Assembly (NCBI RefSeq): GCF_021190955.1
Contig: NZ_JAIOAO010000008.1
Span: 110,610-174,609 of the forward strand
Source: Parachryseolinea silvisoli
GTDB lineage: Bacteria > Bacteroidota > Bacteroidia > Cytophagales > Cyclobacteriaceae
Direction: 5' to 3'
DNA length: 64,000 nucleotides
Program-made: the position numbers and the translations under genes
The notes under the pieces: generated by a model
What the model saw: the letters and a program-made list of their open reading frames with translations, nothing else
Databases searched by the model: none
Told to the model about the DNA's origin: nothing
Part shown: positions 37,837-47,360 of the stretch, in pieces
How positions within the stretch are numbered: the first letter of the stretch is position 1
Layout: each line of letters begins with the position of its first letter

Positions 37837-38331
37837 CTAGGCCCGCACCTCGGCTAACGTGGCCTGGAAGCTCGTTAGTTCTTCTGTGGCAAAAACGTTA
37901 ACAACGTCCAGGAGATAAATAAAGGCATCGCCCGACTTCACCGTACCCCGGATAAAGTCTAACGGATAGCGCGCGCCGATCGAGGACAGTGGCATGATGT
38001 CTTCAACGTCAATTTGTATCACTTCGCTCACCGCATCGACCATTACACCCACGCGAAGTTTTTTGCCAGCCACTACCATGTTTATTACCAGGATACTGGT
38101 ATCGTCTGTTACCATCGTGGCGGACAAGCCAAACATCGTGCGGCTGTCAACCACCGGCAACGTCGTGCCGCGTAACGTCATTGTACCTTTCAGAAAAACG
38201 GGCGCCTGCGGTATCGCCGTAATCATACCCACCTCCACGATGTCATGGATGTAATTGACACCGGCCGCCAGCAGGTCCTCGCCAATCTTAAACGATATGC
38301 AGGACTCGGTAATAGGATCGTTTGTCATCAT
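37837..38331 (-). CDS. CheW-like adaptor protein
   Basis: A 164-residue CheW-domain protein: CISFKIGEDLLAAGVNYIHDIVEVGMITAIPQAP, then LKGTMTLRGTTLPVVDSRTMFGL and RVGVMVDAVSEVIQIDVEDI. CheW proteins couple receptors to CheA kinases. No cheA or receptor gene is nearby, so it is an orphan here and may serve a signalling complex elsewhere in the genome. Its start follows a 245-bp intergenic gap. Confidence 0.9.
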   Translation of the reverse strand: MMTNDPITESCISFKIGEDLLAAGVNYIHDIVEVGMITAIPQAPVFLKGTMTLRGTTLPVVDSRTMFGLSATMVTDDTSILVINMVVAGKKLRVGVMVDAVSEVIQIDVEDIMPLSSIGARYPLDFIRGTVKSGDAFIYLLDVVNVFATEELTSFQATLAEVRA

Positions 38332-38393
38332 ACAGAATCCTAAATGTACACCCGCCCCGCCCGTTGTGTCGTCTCAACACGAACATGTTCGGC

Positions 38394-38420
38394 ACGCCCG
38401 TAAGGTTGTCGGGCGTTTCT
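38394..38420 (+). terminator. Hairpin in the gap upstream of the CheW-like gene
   Basis: A perfect 7-bp stem (ACGCCCG and its complement, arms 38394-38400 and 38410-38416) followed by TTCTT. No plus-strand gene ends here, so its role is unclear; it may belong to an unannotated short transcript or the minus-strand gene at 38577. Confidence 0.3.
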
Positions 38421-38576
38421 TAAAAAAAAGCGGCCTGAAAACCGGGAATTCCAGGAGACCGCCGCACTGCAAACGCGCGATCACGCGATTTCTGTCAACT
38501 GGATTCGAAAAATGGCGATTCGGATTGCCCTCACAAAACACGTAAGGTTCCGGAAGCATTTCGCCGGGTATCCAAC

Positions 38577-39233
38577 TCAATAGGCCACTTCCACCGTGTT
38601 TCGAAACAAATCCGGGTTGTTTATAGTGTCCAACATAAAGTTGGCCACATCCGCGCGGGAAATCCTGGTACCGTTGTCGAGGAACTTCCCGATCGCATAG
38701 CGGTATTTCCCCGTCACCCCGCCATTCGTGAGCTGCGGCGGCCGCATGATCGTCCAATCCACCGCGCTCGCCTTCACAATGCTCTCCATACGCACCAGGT
38801 CTGCATACATCTGCCGGAGGATCCGCTGCAGAATGTTTTTCGTCGCCCACCGGATCAGCCAGCTGTGCGTGGGGTTCACGTCTATGCCCGAAGCAGAAAT
38901 AACAAACAACCGCGACGCACCACCATCAACCATCGCCTCCAGGATGTGCCTATCGCCCGCGGAGTATAACGTCGTTTCGCGGGTGGAGTTCTTACCGATC
39001 GCCGAGATTACAACGTCCCCTGGCGAAAAGAGACCCCGGAGTGTCTCGGGCATCATCACATCCGCCTTTCGGACCACCAGGTTCGGATGACGCAGCGTCA
39101 GACTTTCCGGATTGCGAACGACCGCCACCACAGCATGACCACGCTGCAACGCCTGCTCCACTGTCGCTTTACCAATGCCGCCATTGGCCCCGAGGATTAC
39201 CATACGGGGTAATGATATTTTTTCTGTATTCAC
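38577..39233 (-). CDS. NAD(P)-binding NmrA/atypical short-chain dehydrogenase-like protein
   Basis: A 218-residue Rossmann protein: MVILGANGGIGKATVEQALQ gives the GxxGxxG cofactor loop, followed by VVAVVRNPESL and the NmrA-like VISASGID and DWTIMRPPQLTNG blocks. Members often act as redox sensors or epimerase-like enzymes. It follows the membrane protein at 39243 by 9 bp in the same direction, so the two probably form one operon, divergent from the MarR regulator at 39817. Confidence 0.88.
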   Translation of the reverse strand: MNTEKISLPRMVILGANGGIGKATVEQALQRGHAVVAVVRNPESLTLRHPNLVVRKADVMMPETLRGLFSPGDVVISAIGKNSTRETTLYSAGDRHILEAMVDGGASRLFVISASGIDVNPTHSWLIRWATKNILQRILRQMYADLVRMESIVKASAVDWTIMRPPQLTNGGVTGKYRYAIGKFLDNGTRISRADVANFMLDTINNPDLFRNTVEVAY

Positions 39234-39242
39234 GGATATAGT

Positions 39243-39716
39243 TTAATTGAATCGAAACACACTCAGTACGAAAATCACCAGGAAAAAAACCAGCTGCATA
39301 AGCTGCACCACCGTCACCCCCGACCGCAGGGATCCCTGCTGTGTCCAGCGCACAGTGGACTCCTGCATAACACGCGCATGAATCCGCTTCCCCAGGACCC
39401 TCCGGAATGACAACCCGTTTATAATAATTAGCAGCAGCACGCCCATCTTAATGCGAAACCAGAGCTGCGGCCCCCATACCGTATGCAGGTAGAACATCAT
39501 CGTCACACCGGAAAGGACGATCAGCATCAGGCCCACAGCCGCCACACGTTGCAGGCGCCCCACCAGGCGTTCGATCACTACCCCCTCCTGTATCCGGAAC
39601 CTGTATATATTCCAGAAGTATTGAAGCAGGATCAGGTCGATTAAGCTTGTCCCCGCCGCCACCGAGATTCCTACTATGTGCAATGTCTTGGCGATATCAT
39701 AAACCTGTTGATTCAT
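39243..39716 (-). CDS. Four-helix membrane protein (DUF2269-like)
   Basis: A 157-residue protein with four predicted helices: TLHIVGISVAAGTSLIDLILL; VAAVGLMLIVLSGVTMMFYL; IKMGVLLLIIINGLSF; VVQLMQLVFFLVIFVLSVF. The short opening His (KTLHIVG) and the overall pattern are like DUF2269-type proteins; the assignment is tentative. It is coupled to the NmrA-like gene and probably controlled with it from the divergent region at 39717-39816. Confidence 0.65.
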   Translation of the reverse strand: MNQQVYDIAKTLHIVGISVAAGTSLIDLILLQYFWNIYRFRIQEGVVIERLVGRLQRVAAVGLMLIVLSGVTMMFYLHTVWGPQLWFRIKMGVLLLIIINGLSFRRVLGKRIHARVMQESTVRWTQQGSLRSGVTVVQLMQLVFFLVIFVLSVFRFN

Positions 39717-39816
39717 TATCGTGTCGTTATGTTGACGTAAATGTATTAGGTTTACAAGGGTGTCCCGCCAAAACCGGAACAGGTAATGAATAATTTAGTA
39801 CGAAACCGAAGTAATT

Positions 39817-40473
39817 ATGGCTGCTAACAAAACGGTCGCGCTGGTGAACGCGTGGGCCAGCTATGAAACAAAATTTCCCGACGGCGACATCGCCGACTTT
39901 TGCCGGTACTACCTCGCCCATCAGGAGGTGAAGGAAGTTAAAGGCGCCCTGGTCGGTGGCGTGATCCCGAATGTCACCGACGGCCTGCTACTAAAAATTA
40001 TGGGAAGAATCAGTAAACTGAATATGCAATACGCCGCAAAAGCACTCAGCGGCACGGGATTGACGCAGATAGAAGAATTCGGTATACTCGTCAACATCCG
40101 GCAAAGTATCAATCCCCGAAAAACAGATGTGATCTATACCAACCTCTTCGAGCTCAGCAGCGGCTCCGACACCTTAAAGCGTCTTCAAAAACGTGGCCTT
40201 ATCCGCGAATACGTAGACGACAACGATCGCCGCTCAAAACGCCTCGAGCTCACGCCGAAAGGCCACGCCACCCTCGGGCAATGCCACGAACGCATCGTAA
40301 AAAATGCCCGCATGCTCCTGCACGACCTCGAAGACGACGATAAGAAACTGTGCATCCAGATCCTCAGAAATGTAGAAGTGAAATTCTCCCGGCTCTGGCC
40401 GGAACATAAAAGCAAACAATTTTCAGAAGTATATAGCAGCATTATTCCGTCCGCAAAGAAGTCACCGGATTAG
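39817..40473 (+). CDS. MarR-like winged-helix transcriptional regulator
   Basis: A 218-residue protein. Residues about 78-165 form a MarR-like winged helix (GLTQIEEFGILVNIRQ; GSDTLKRLQKRGLIREYVDDNDRRSKRLELTPKGHATLGQ), with the wing signature DDNDRRSKRLELTPKG. The N-terminal about 75 residues are an unfamiliar extension (AWASYETKFPDGDIADFCRYYL). It is divergent from the membrane protein/NmrA-like pair. Its last 32 bp overlap the end of the convergent permease gene. Confidence 0.85.
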   Translation: MAANKTVALVNAWASYETKFPDGDIADFCRYYLAHQEVKEVKGALVGGVIPNVTDGLLLKIMGRISKLNMQYAAKALSGTGLTQIEEFGILVNIRQSINPRKTDVIYTNLFELSSGSDTLKRLQKRGLIREYVDDNDRRSKRLELTPKGHATLGQCHERIVKNARMLLHDLEDDDKKLCIQILRNVEVKFSRLWPEHKSKQFSEVYSSIIPSAKKSPD

Positions 40474-42835
40474 CCGACGACGCCCGGAACGCCCGATACC
40501 CTACAGTCACAAACGCCACAACAACCGTAATCCCCAAACTAGTCAAAAATAACAGTGGACTCAACGTAATCCGATACGCGAACTCTTTCAACATCTCGTG
40601 CATCCCAAATCCCGCCAACGGCGCCGCCAGCAAAAATCCAAACAAAATCAACCGCGCAAACTCTTTCGAGAACAACAGCATGATCCCCATCACCGACGCG
40701 CCTAATACCTTCCGTATCCCCACCTCTTTCGTACGCTGGTTCGCCATATAGGTCACCAGGCCCAGCAGCCCCAGGCAGCTGATCACAATCACAATACCCG
40801 AAAACACATTCAGCATCATGGCCGTTTTGCGTTCGCCACCATACATCTCGGCGATCTGCTGATCCATAAACGTATAGTGAAAAGTATATTCAGGATACGT
40901 CGCCTCCCATTTCCGTTGAACATGCTCCAGCGTCGTCTGCATATTCACCGTGCTGATCTTCATCGATAGGTTTTTATAGGAGCCTTTGTCATTGTACAAT
41001 ACCACGGGTTCAATCGCGTGGTCCAGCGCCTGGGTGTGAAAATCTTTTACCACGCCCTTCACCGGATAGCGTTTACCCCACAGCACCAGATCTTCACCGA
41101 CAATCTTCCCAACATCGGAGAAGCCGGCAAGCCGCGCCAGGCGTTCGTTCACCACAAATCCGGTCAGCGTGTCGCCATCGGTTAGATCCTCGCCGGCAAG
41201 AAGCGAGAGGTTGAACAAGTCGAGGTATCCACCGTCTACCGGCTTCAGCTGTACGCTGATCTCATTATCCTGGTCGGCCATCCGCACGCTTGTAGAATGC
41301 ACACTGTTTGCCGAGGGCGGCGCCAGGCTGAGACTCGCCTGCTGAATACCGGAGTAATGCAGCAACTCATCTTTCAGGGTTTGCATATTGCCCCCGCTGC
41401 TGCTGTTAGTATGCTGCACCGGAATCGGCACCGTAATGATGGCCTCCGGAGAAAAACCCAAATCTTGCTGTTGCATAAAATCCAGCTGCCGCGCCATCAC
41501 GATCGTACCGAAAATAAACACCTGCGCAATAAAGAATTGAAACACCACCAGCGACCGCCGCAATGTATACCCCGACGACGCCCCGCCGCCCGTTTGACTT
41601 TTCAGCGCCAGCACCGGCCGGAACCCCGATACCATGAACGCCGGGTATAACCCCGCCAGGAGTGTCACCACCAGCACAAGCACCGCCAACGCAAGCGGAA
41701 TCGCCGGAATGCTCCAGTCCAACGAAAGCGACATGCCCAGGAACGGATTCGTGAATGTCAGGACGACCGGCACCAGCGCCATCGAAAGCAGCGTGGACAC
41801 CAGCGTCACCAGGAACGCTTCGCCCACCAGCTGCAGCACCAGTTGTACCCGCGAGCTCCCCAATACCTTGCGGATTCCCACCTCTTTCGTGCGACGAATC
41901 GCTTGCGCCGTAGCCAGGTTGATAAAATTGATACACGCCGTCAGCAGCATAAACACCGCCACCGCCGTAAACGTCACTTGCGCGATCAGCGGCATCTTTT
42001 TATTGTAGTTACCAAACCGCCGGTCGGTATGTACCTCCTTCATTGGCTGCACGATAAAGCTACCTTCTCGCCCGTGATCATCACCCTTGTGTTTCTTCAC
42101 AAACGCCGGCAGCTGCGCCTCGATCCGCTCCCGCGATTCACCTTCCCGCAGCAATACATAACAGTTATTATGATCGGCCAGATTCCCCCACCCTTGTGCA
42201 AGCATCTCCTGACGGATCGTATTGTACGAAAGCATCAGGTCAAAAGGCAAGTCCGTCGTACTCGGATAATCCTCCATCACCGCCGTGATGCTGTATTCCA
42301 CGCTGTCATACACCACCGACTGCCCCACCACGTCTTCCCGCCCGAAATACCGCCGTGCCCACTTCTGCGAGATAACAGCCTCCTGCGGAGCATCCAGGCT
42401 TGCCGCCGCGGTGCCCGACACCAACGGCCGGTCGAAGATCCGGAAAAACGAAGGCTCCGTAAAAACAACACCCTGCGGCTCCTCGTATTTCTTTACACTA
42501 CCGTCCGGCTGGGGCACAACGATCAGGCTCCCGCGTCTATACGACGTGAACGCCACCGCTTCCACCCCCGCAATATCCGCCTGAATCGCCTCCGGCAAAA
42601 CCGGCGGCACAGCCTGTGTATAGGTTATTCCCGCATTGCCCACACCGCTCGATACAATCCGGAAAATGCGGTCGATATGTGTGTGGTACGTATCGTAGCT
42701 TTTGCCGTTGTGCACAATCAGGAAGAGAATCAGGGTAGTCGTAATGCCCAACGTCAGCCCGACAACGTTGATAAACGTGTTGCCTTTTTCCCGGAGCAGG
42801 GTACGGAGCGTGGCGTTCAGATAATTTCGGATCAT
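40442..42835 (-). CDS. FtsX/MacB-type ABC transporter permease
   Basis: A 797-residue permease. The first helix (FINVVGLTLGITTTLILFLIV) is followed by a MacB-like periplasmic core domain (about 45-250), three helices (VAVFMLLTACINFINLATAQA; LVTLVSTLLSMALVPVVLTF; ALAVLVLVVTLLAGLYPAFMV), a second periplasmic core and a second helix block ending ITVVVAFVTVGYRAF. The repeated RRTKEVGIRKVLGSS and QRTKEVGIRKVLGAS motifs are family signatures. No ATPase gene is adjacent, so it must pair with one elsewhere. Substrates of this Bacteroidota group are mostly unknown. Confidence 0.93.
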   Translation of the reverse strand: MIRNYLNATLRTLLREKGNTFINVVGLTLGITTTLILFLIVHNGKSYDTYHTHIDRIFRIVSSGVGNAGITYTQAVPPVLPEAIQADIAGVEAVAFTSYRRGSLIVVPQPDGSVKKYEEPQGVVFTEPSFFRIFDRPLVSGTAAASLDAPQEAVISQKWARRYFGREDVVGQSVVYDSVEYSITAVMEDYPSTTDLPFDLMLSYNTIRQEMLAQGWGNLADHNNCYVLLREGESRERIEAQLPAFVKKHKGDDHGREGSFIVQPMKEVHTDRRFGNYNKKMPLIAQVTFTAVAVFMLLTACINFINLATAQAIRRTKEVGIRKVLGSSRVQLVLQLVGEAFLVTLVSTLLSMALVPVVLTFTNPFLGMSLSLDWSIPAIPLALAVLVLVVTLLAGLYPAFMVSGFRPVLALKSQTGGGASSGYTLRRSLVVFQFFIAQVFIFGTIVMARQLDFMQQQDLGFSPEAIITVPIPVQHTNSSSGGNMQTLKDELLHYSGIQQASLSLAPPSANSVHSTSVRMADQDNEISVQLKPVDGGYLDLFNLSLLAGEDLTDGDTLTGFVVNERLARLAGFSDVGKIVGEDLVLWGKRYPVKGVVKDFHTQALDHAIEPVVLYNDKGSYKNLSMKISTVNMQTTLEHVQRKWEATYPEYTFHYTFMDQQIAEMYGGERKTAMMLNVFSGIVIVISCLGLLGLVTYMANQRTKEVGIRKVLGASVMGIMLLFSKEFARLILFGFLLAAPLAGFGMHEMLKEFAYRITLSPLLFLTSLGITVVVAFVTVGYRAFRASSANPVTSLRTE

Positions 42836-43099
42836 AGCAAGGGGATAAATCTACGGGTTCCGTTTGCAAACGCCGGGCCATCGCGCAAAAACCAGCTATA
42901 GCCACATTTGACTTCTCAACCAGTCCGAATCTGTAAAAATCTGCCCGCAAATGGACGGCGGGAATGTAGCGGTTTTAAGACCGTACCCGAATGGGTTATT
43001 GCCAGGCGCATGGCAGACCCCTAATTTTCCGTTGAGAATGCCTGTTGCCCGCACCGGGCACCATTGTCTTCGTCTCTTAACACTTTAGAACAATACACT

Positions 43100-43864
43100 A
43101 TGCTCGTAACGACAATTTTGGCCGGCTTTCGGAAACACCTGGCTACTTCCTTCCGGTTCATGATCGCCGGTGTACTCCTGGCGGCCTGCAGCGACAGTGA
43201 CGACAATTCACCGACAGTGTGCAAGCTCAGCAAGATGAAATTGGGTGGAGCGGATCAGGAATTTGTGTACGACGGGCAGGGACAGCTCAGCGAAATGATA
43301 AACCTCACGTCGAACAGCAAGTCGACGCTCGTGTACGATGGTGAAGGAAAAATAATAAAGAGGCTCAATTTTGATGAAAAAAACGAGGCTAATGGACATG
43401 CCGCATTTCTGTACGACGACGACGACAACATCATTACGGCCACCTTCTACCTGCCAACAGGCGAAACGAATTCTATCGCATCCTATGAATATGATGATAA
43501 GCACCGGATAACTGGGTATAAAGTAAAGTTCGCAGGGGAAGTAAATTTTATAACGGATTTAAAATTAAGCTATTATGCGAACGGAAATCTGCAAAAGGTC
43601 GTATCCTATGAAGATGGCGTTGAAATCTATTCAATCAGTTGCCTGGACTACGACGCCAACATCAATCCAACAACGCTGCACCCATTCTTTCAGTTTCTGA
43701 CCCTCAATTACAGTCCAAACAATATGGGAAAAGAGATCGGGCCCAACGACGAAACCGTCTATACGTATGAATACAACGATCGGAAGTTGCCCACCTCCAT
43801 CACCTACGAAACAAGCTCTTCCGCCATGGGTGAAACTAAAAGCGTGGAGTATAGCTGCCGCTAG
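43100..43864 (+). CDS. Lipoprotein of unknown function with YD-like repeats
   Basis: About 254 residues. The ATG at 43100 is chosen because it places a lipobox (VLLAACS) after a basic/hydrophobic start; an upstream ATG at 43064 is less likely. The body is beta-rich with repeats such as FVYDGQGQLSEMIN, LVYDGEGKIIKRLN, FLYDDDDNIITATFY and YEYDDKHRITGYKV. These resemble the RHS/YD-type strand repeats of DUF4595-like Bacteroidota lipoproteins. It likely sits in the outer membrane or periplasm; no enzymatic role is seen. Confidence 0.75.
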   Translation: MLVTTILAGFRKHLATSFRFMIAGVLLAACSDSDDNSPTVCKLSKMKLGGADQEFVYDGQGQLSEMINLTSNSKSTLVYDGEGKIIKRLNFDEKNEANGHAAFLYDDDDNIITATFYLPTGETNSIASYEYDDKHRITGYKVKFAGEVNFITDLKLSYYANGNLQKVVSYEDGVEIYSISCLDYDANINPTTLHPFFQFLTLNYSPNNMGKEIGPNDETVYTYEYNDRKLPTSITYETSSSAMGETKSVEYSCR

Positions 43865-43898
43865 CCCCGCCGCAGGATGAGTTAACCAACGAACAAAA

Positions 43899-43925
43899 AA
43901 AAGATCGGCTGTAGGCCGATCTTTT
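43899..43925. terminator. Bidirectional terminator between lipoprotein and cold-shock genes
   Basis: An 11-bp perfect stem (AAAAGATCGGC and its complement, arms 43899-43909 and 43915-43925) with A-tracts before and T-tracts after. It ends both the convergent lipoprotein gene and the cold-shock gene. A near-identical copy lies 540 bp away at 44442-44467. Confidence 0.8.
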
Positions 43926-43948
43926 CAATGGTATAATGAGGTGAGTTC

Positions 43949-44143
43949 TTAATCCATTATTCTGGTAACATTCACGGCATTCATGCCTTTTTTGCCACGC
44001 TCTTCGTCATAGGTAACTTCGTCGTTCTCACGGATCTCATCAACGAGACCTGAAGTGTGAACGAAGATGTCAGTCGACGAATTTGAGGGCTTAATGAATC
44101 CAAATCCTTTGGCTTCATTAAAAAACTTTACGATTCCTTGCAT
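43949..44143 (-). CDS. Cold-shock protein, CspA family
   Basis: A 64-residue single-domain nucleic-acid-binding protein. RNP1 (KGFGFI) and RNP2 (DIFVH) motifs are both present, with GIVKFFNEAKGFGFI at the start and EVTYDEERGKKGMNAVNV near the end. Members act as RNA chaperones in the cytoplasm. The 5' leader is about 170 nt if the -7 box at 44321 is used; long structured leaders are typical of cold-induced csp genes. Its terminator and part of its coding sequence appear as a degraded copy at 44424-44505. Confidence 0.96.
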   Translation of the reverse strand: MQGIVKFFNEAKGFGFIKPSNSSTDIFVHTSGLVDEIRENDEVTYDEERGKKGMNAVNVTRIMD

Positions 44144-44320
44144 TGTATTAAAAATTAAAATAAAAATTCATCTGTACCCTTGTCAGGGGCACCGTAGGTA
44201 GTAATAACGATCCGGATTGCTACAGAGAAATCTTACAGAAAGTAATTATTGAAGAAGGGTGAAGACAACAAATCTTGTTTTAAGGAAGCTTGCTGAAAGG
44301 CACTATTTCTTAACGGTCCT

Positions 44321-44328
44321 CAAAGATA
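44321..44328 (-). promoter_or_regulatory. Candidate -7 box for the cold-shock gene
   Basis: On the minus strand these bases read TATCTTTG, an exact match to the Bacteroidota TAnnTTTG element. It would start a transcript near 44314, leaving a leader of about 170 nt. The -33 element is not clear. Confidence 0.5.
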
Positions 44329-44423
44329 CAACCATTATTCGGCCTTTCCTAATTTAATGTAAAACACGTACAGGGTGCCGCAATGATGTCCCTACTGCCA
44401 ATCGCCAGGCCGCATAGAGTCTG

Positions 44424-44505
44424 TTAACCAACGGACAAAAAAAAGATCGGCTTTCGACCGATCTTTTTACCACGCTCTTCGTCACGCTCACAAATCTCAA
44501 CAACA
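44424..44505. repeat. Degraded copy of the cold-shock 3' region and terminator
   Basis: A block of about 30 bp at 44424-44453 matches 43881-43910 with one difference, including the AAAAAAAAGATCGGC terminator arm. Further on, CCACGCTCTTCGTCA at 44471 matches the cold-shock coding strand at 43998, followed by diverged CTCACAAATCTCAACAA. This looks like an old local duplication. It now serves as the terminator (stem 44442-44467) for the gene ending at 44509. Confidence 0.7.
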
Positions 44506-44508
44506 AGC

Positions 44509-46470
44509 TTATTCTATCACCACGCGTACGGCAGAAGACTTCTGCGCGGTTGTCAGACGGAGTAGGTAGATGCCGCGCTTGTTAGCCGTAGACATTTCAA
44601 AATCTGCCGTAACGTTTGATTCTGCGGTATACTTCCGTTGAGAAACGACCGTACCCTGGCTATTTAACAGTGTAAGGGTGAAGTCGCCTGCATCACGCAG
44701 CGATACCCGTGCCGCAAAACGGCCGCTGGCCGGGTTCGGCGTGACATAAAAATAGTCAACATTACCAGCGACTTGCTCATCGGCGAGGTCATTGACCGAA
44801 GCAACACGTCCCCCCATTGCCGGGACAACCTGCACCGCTACTGCCTGACAGCCGGCGGTATTCTGCTCGTTTTGCGGATCGACGAACGGATACTCCGAAT
44901 CGCGTACCACAACCTGGTATTCGCCGGCGGGAATGCCTGAAAGACGGTTCCGCACCCCATTACCGTCTGCCACGGGCGGCTCCGCGGTAAAGATCGCACC
45001 GGTATTGATCTCAATCCACACGAAGGAATAAATACCGCTGCCCCCGGTGGCCCGGACTGTAATGGCGCCGGTAGACTGGCCTGGTTGGGAGGGCGTTACG
45101 CTCACCACCGTGACGGATACGGGCGGTGATGTCGGCTGGGTTATTGTCGCCGTACGTTCTACAATGTTACCATTGGCGTCGCGCGGGGTACAGGCTCTGC
45201 TATCGACCAGTCGAACAACGTACGTGCCGGCTGCAAGATCCGGAAAACTCCCCGTAGTTCCGGAGAAAAGCGTTTGCTGCGTTTCGCCATCGGGTTGCTC
45301 CAGGAGCGCTATATAGGGTTGCCGGCCTCCCTGTGTAGTGATATTGATCTTGCCATCCAACCCACCCGGACAATGTATGTTTGATGACGTTATCGTGAAT
45401 GAAAAAGATGTTACAGGAATTGTAACCGTCCAGGTTTGGCCGTTTGTAAACGACGGCCGTCCATTGTATGCGCCCAGGAAGGATATGATCCGCGTGCCGG
45501 ATGGCAAGCCGGTCAGTGTATACGAATTGTCGGCAGCGAACTGAGCTCTGGTTAAATTTGAAGCGTACACGACACCATTCAACACAATCGAGAGGGTTTC
45601 ACCGGTGTACAGCGCGCGGTTAAGCGTTATCTTGATCTTTCCATCGCTCACTCCCGAGCACGACGGCGCCGTGACTACCGGTTGCCCCAATATCCCGGGA
45701 GCAGTAAGCACGGGGACAAGCTGCATGACATTGGAGATGCTTCCACAGGCGCCTACTGAACGCACCCGAACCGTTTGATTGGACGCCAGTACAGTGTTGA
45801 AATAATCGCTACTGATGTCGTTCCCCGAAAAAGAGAGCGTATTATCGGAATATAAGGATGAGGAAAAAGCAACCCACGCGCCATTGCCGATCTGGTACTG
45901 CCAGCCGTAAATATTGCTGGCGTAACCTTGTGTGGCCTTTATGGTAACGCGGTTTGATTGCGGCAGATACCAGGTTGACGGATTGGATTGACTGCTGCCA
46001 CCGGTGCCAAAATAGAAAAGATTATAGAGGTTCGGTATGACTCTCACCGTCACGGTACTGCCCCAATACGGAATGATATCCGTATACGTCTGCGTGGGCA
46101 AGCATCCGAAATACGAGGTCGTCTGGGTGTCCCCCGTGCCGCTATAGCCATTACAGTCAAAAGCGTTTTTCCAATGCCGGGTTCCCCAGAAATAGAAATT
46201 GCTCAGCGACTGACCTGCGGACAGCCAAAAGACCCGCGTAAATGTTGTCGGGGTAGTATTGACGCCGCCGACATTTTCCGACCACCATAGCTGGTTGCTT
46301 CCGCCGGAGACCGACGCCCACAGCTCAAATCTGTTGTCACAGGAGCCGGAGTGGTTATCCACACCATCATAAATGGAAACCGAAACCTCCACCTGATAGG
46401 AGCCTACATCCTGAGCATCGACACGTGCCCAAAAAAACACAATGATTAATAAGGTAATGATTCTTTTCAT
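44509..46470 (-). CDS. Large secreted protein with T9SS type A sorting domain
   Basis: A 653-residue exported protein. The signal peptide is about residues 1-19 (MKRIITLLIIVFFWARVDA). The first about 130 residues are unusual and Cys-bearing (SGSCDNRFELWASVSGGSNQLWW). SprB-like/Ig-like segments follow (FSFTITSSNIHCPGGLDGKI; SVTVVSVTPSQPGQSTGAI). The C-terminus is a type A T9SS domain (FYVTPNPASGRFAARVSLRD to GIYLLRLTTAQKSSAVRVVIE). It should be exported and attached at the cell surface. SprB-type modules occur in gliding adhesins; adhesion is inference. Confidence 0.88.
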   Translation of the reverse strand: MKRIITLLIIVFFWARVDAQDVGSYQVEVSVSIYDGVDNHSGSCDNRFELWASVSGGSNQLWWSENVGGVNTTPTTFTRVFWLSAGQSLSNFYFWGTRHWKNAFDCNGYSGTGDTQTTSYFGCLPTQTYTDIIPYWGSTVTVRVIPNLYNLFYFGTGGSSQSNPSTWYLPQSNRVTIKATQGYASNIYGWQYQIGNGAWVAFSSSLYSDNTLSFSGNDISSDYFNTVLASNQTVRVRSVGACGSISNVMQLVPVLTAPGILGQPVVTAPSCSGVSDGKIKITLNRALYTGETLSIVLNGVVYASNLTRAQFAADNSYTLTGLPSGTRIISFLGAYNGRPSFTNGQTWTVTIPVTSFSFTITSSNIHCPGGLDGKINITTQGGRQPYIALLEQPDGETQQTLFSGTTGSFPDLAAGTYVVRLVDSRACTPRDANGNIVERTATITQPTSPPVSVTVVSVTPSQPGQSTGAITVRATGGSGIYSFVWIEINTGAIFTAEPPVADGNGVRNRLSGIPAGEYQVVVRDSEYPFVDPQNEQNTAGCQAVAVQVVPAMGGRVASVNDLADEQVAGNVDYFYVTPNPASGRFAARVSLRDAGDFTLTLLNSQGTVVSQRKYTAESNVTADFEMSTANKRGIYLLRLTTAQKSSAVRVVIE

Positions 46471-47008
46471 AACTTTTTGGTTAACGAATTATTAGTATAA
46501 CTGATTTAAGAAAATGCTATCGCTGATGATAATGACCTATAATTACCTTAAAAATCACACCCAACATCCAACCGGTCAATAAAATACACCTGGCCCGCAG
46601 ACAACTTAACCATCACGACAACCGACAGAGTCTATTTTTTGCGTGCCGAAATAAAAGTATTAACAAATACTATCTTTTCAAAAAACTTATACATCAAAAC
46701 AAAAATATATTATAAGGAAACATAAAACATCCACTGGTATTTTTCAGGTATATAGAATTAAATAAAAATATACCTAAGTATAACATCCCCGCTGATAAAA
46801 CCTCTACCCCATCTTCGTGGCGGCGGGTTCGTGCTAATTCAATATCTCCCCTAACGGACCAGCGATCATGTCTGGCATTAAATACTATTATTGGCTTAAT
46901 ACAACAGCTTAAAACTTAATATCCGCTGACATCAGGAACAGCATAAAGCTCGATACCATCGGCATATTCTGATTATAAAAGGATTTCCAACGCCGCAGGC
47001 GTTACTCC
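46471..47008. other. AT-rich intergenic region
   Basis: About 540 bp with no credible gene. The part nearest 46471 should hold the promoter of the T9SS protein. The sequence at 46680-46790 is very AT-rich. I see no repeat, terminator or RNA gene that can be supported. Confidence 0.4.
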
Positions 47009-47281
47009 TCATTTCTTCAACACGTCTTTCAGAAACTTGTCAAATACGGCATTTACCACATACGAAAGAATGTCGGCGCTGGGCAGCTCCCCCTCAAGGT
47101 ATTGATCGGGATGCTCCAGGATGCTTTTTCGCGCCCGATGGACGAGGTCCGTCCATTCGGCTTCCGGTAGGTCCTGACGCTTGTGTTCCAGCATTTCTTT
47201 CAGGTCGTCAAGCTGGCCGTCAATTTTTTGCTTGAGTCTGTAAATGTCCTCGGGTTCGATGGAAATAAAATATTTGTTCAT
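47009..47281 (-). CDS. Small acidic protein of unknown function
   Basis: A 90-residue protein from the ATG at 47281 (MNKYFISIEPEDIYRLKQKIDGQLDDLKEMLEHK). The frame stays open upstream to 47446, but that part runs through 10-bp tandem repeats and reads as low-complexity Cys/Gly/Trp sequence, so the internal start is preferred. It is highly charged and helical (about 20-45 looks like a coiled coil), with ADILSYVVNAVFDKFLKDVLKK at the end. I do not recognise a family, and no operon partner is apparent. Confidence 0.6.
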   Translation of the reverse strand: MNKYFISIEPEDIYRLKQKIDGQLDDLKEMLEHKRQDLPEAEWTDLVHRARKSILEHPDQYLEGELPSADILSYVVNAVFDKFLKDVLKK

Positions 47282-47360
47282 AATTGCCTGTTTGTTGGTA
47301 AAGCTAACGAAAATATGCGGGTACAGCGTTGCCGGCACGAAGCAATCCATAATGACTGTT

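Noticed and set aside
41843..42901. Plus-strand frame of 352 codons
   Set aside because: Antisense to the FtsX-type permease and extremely Arg-rich.
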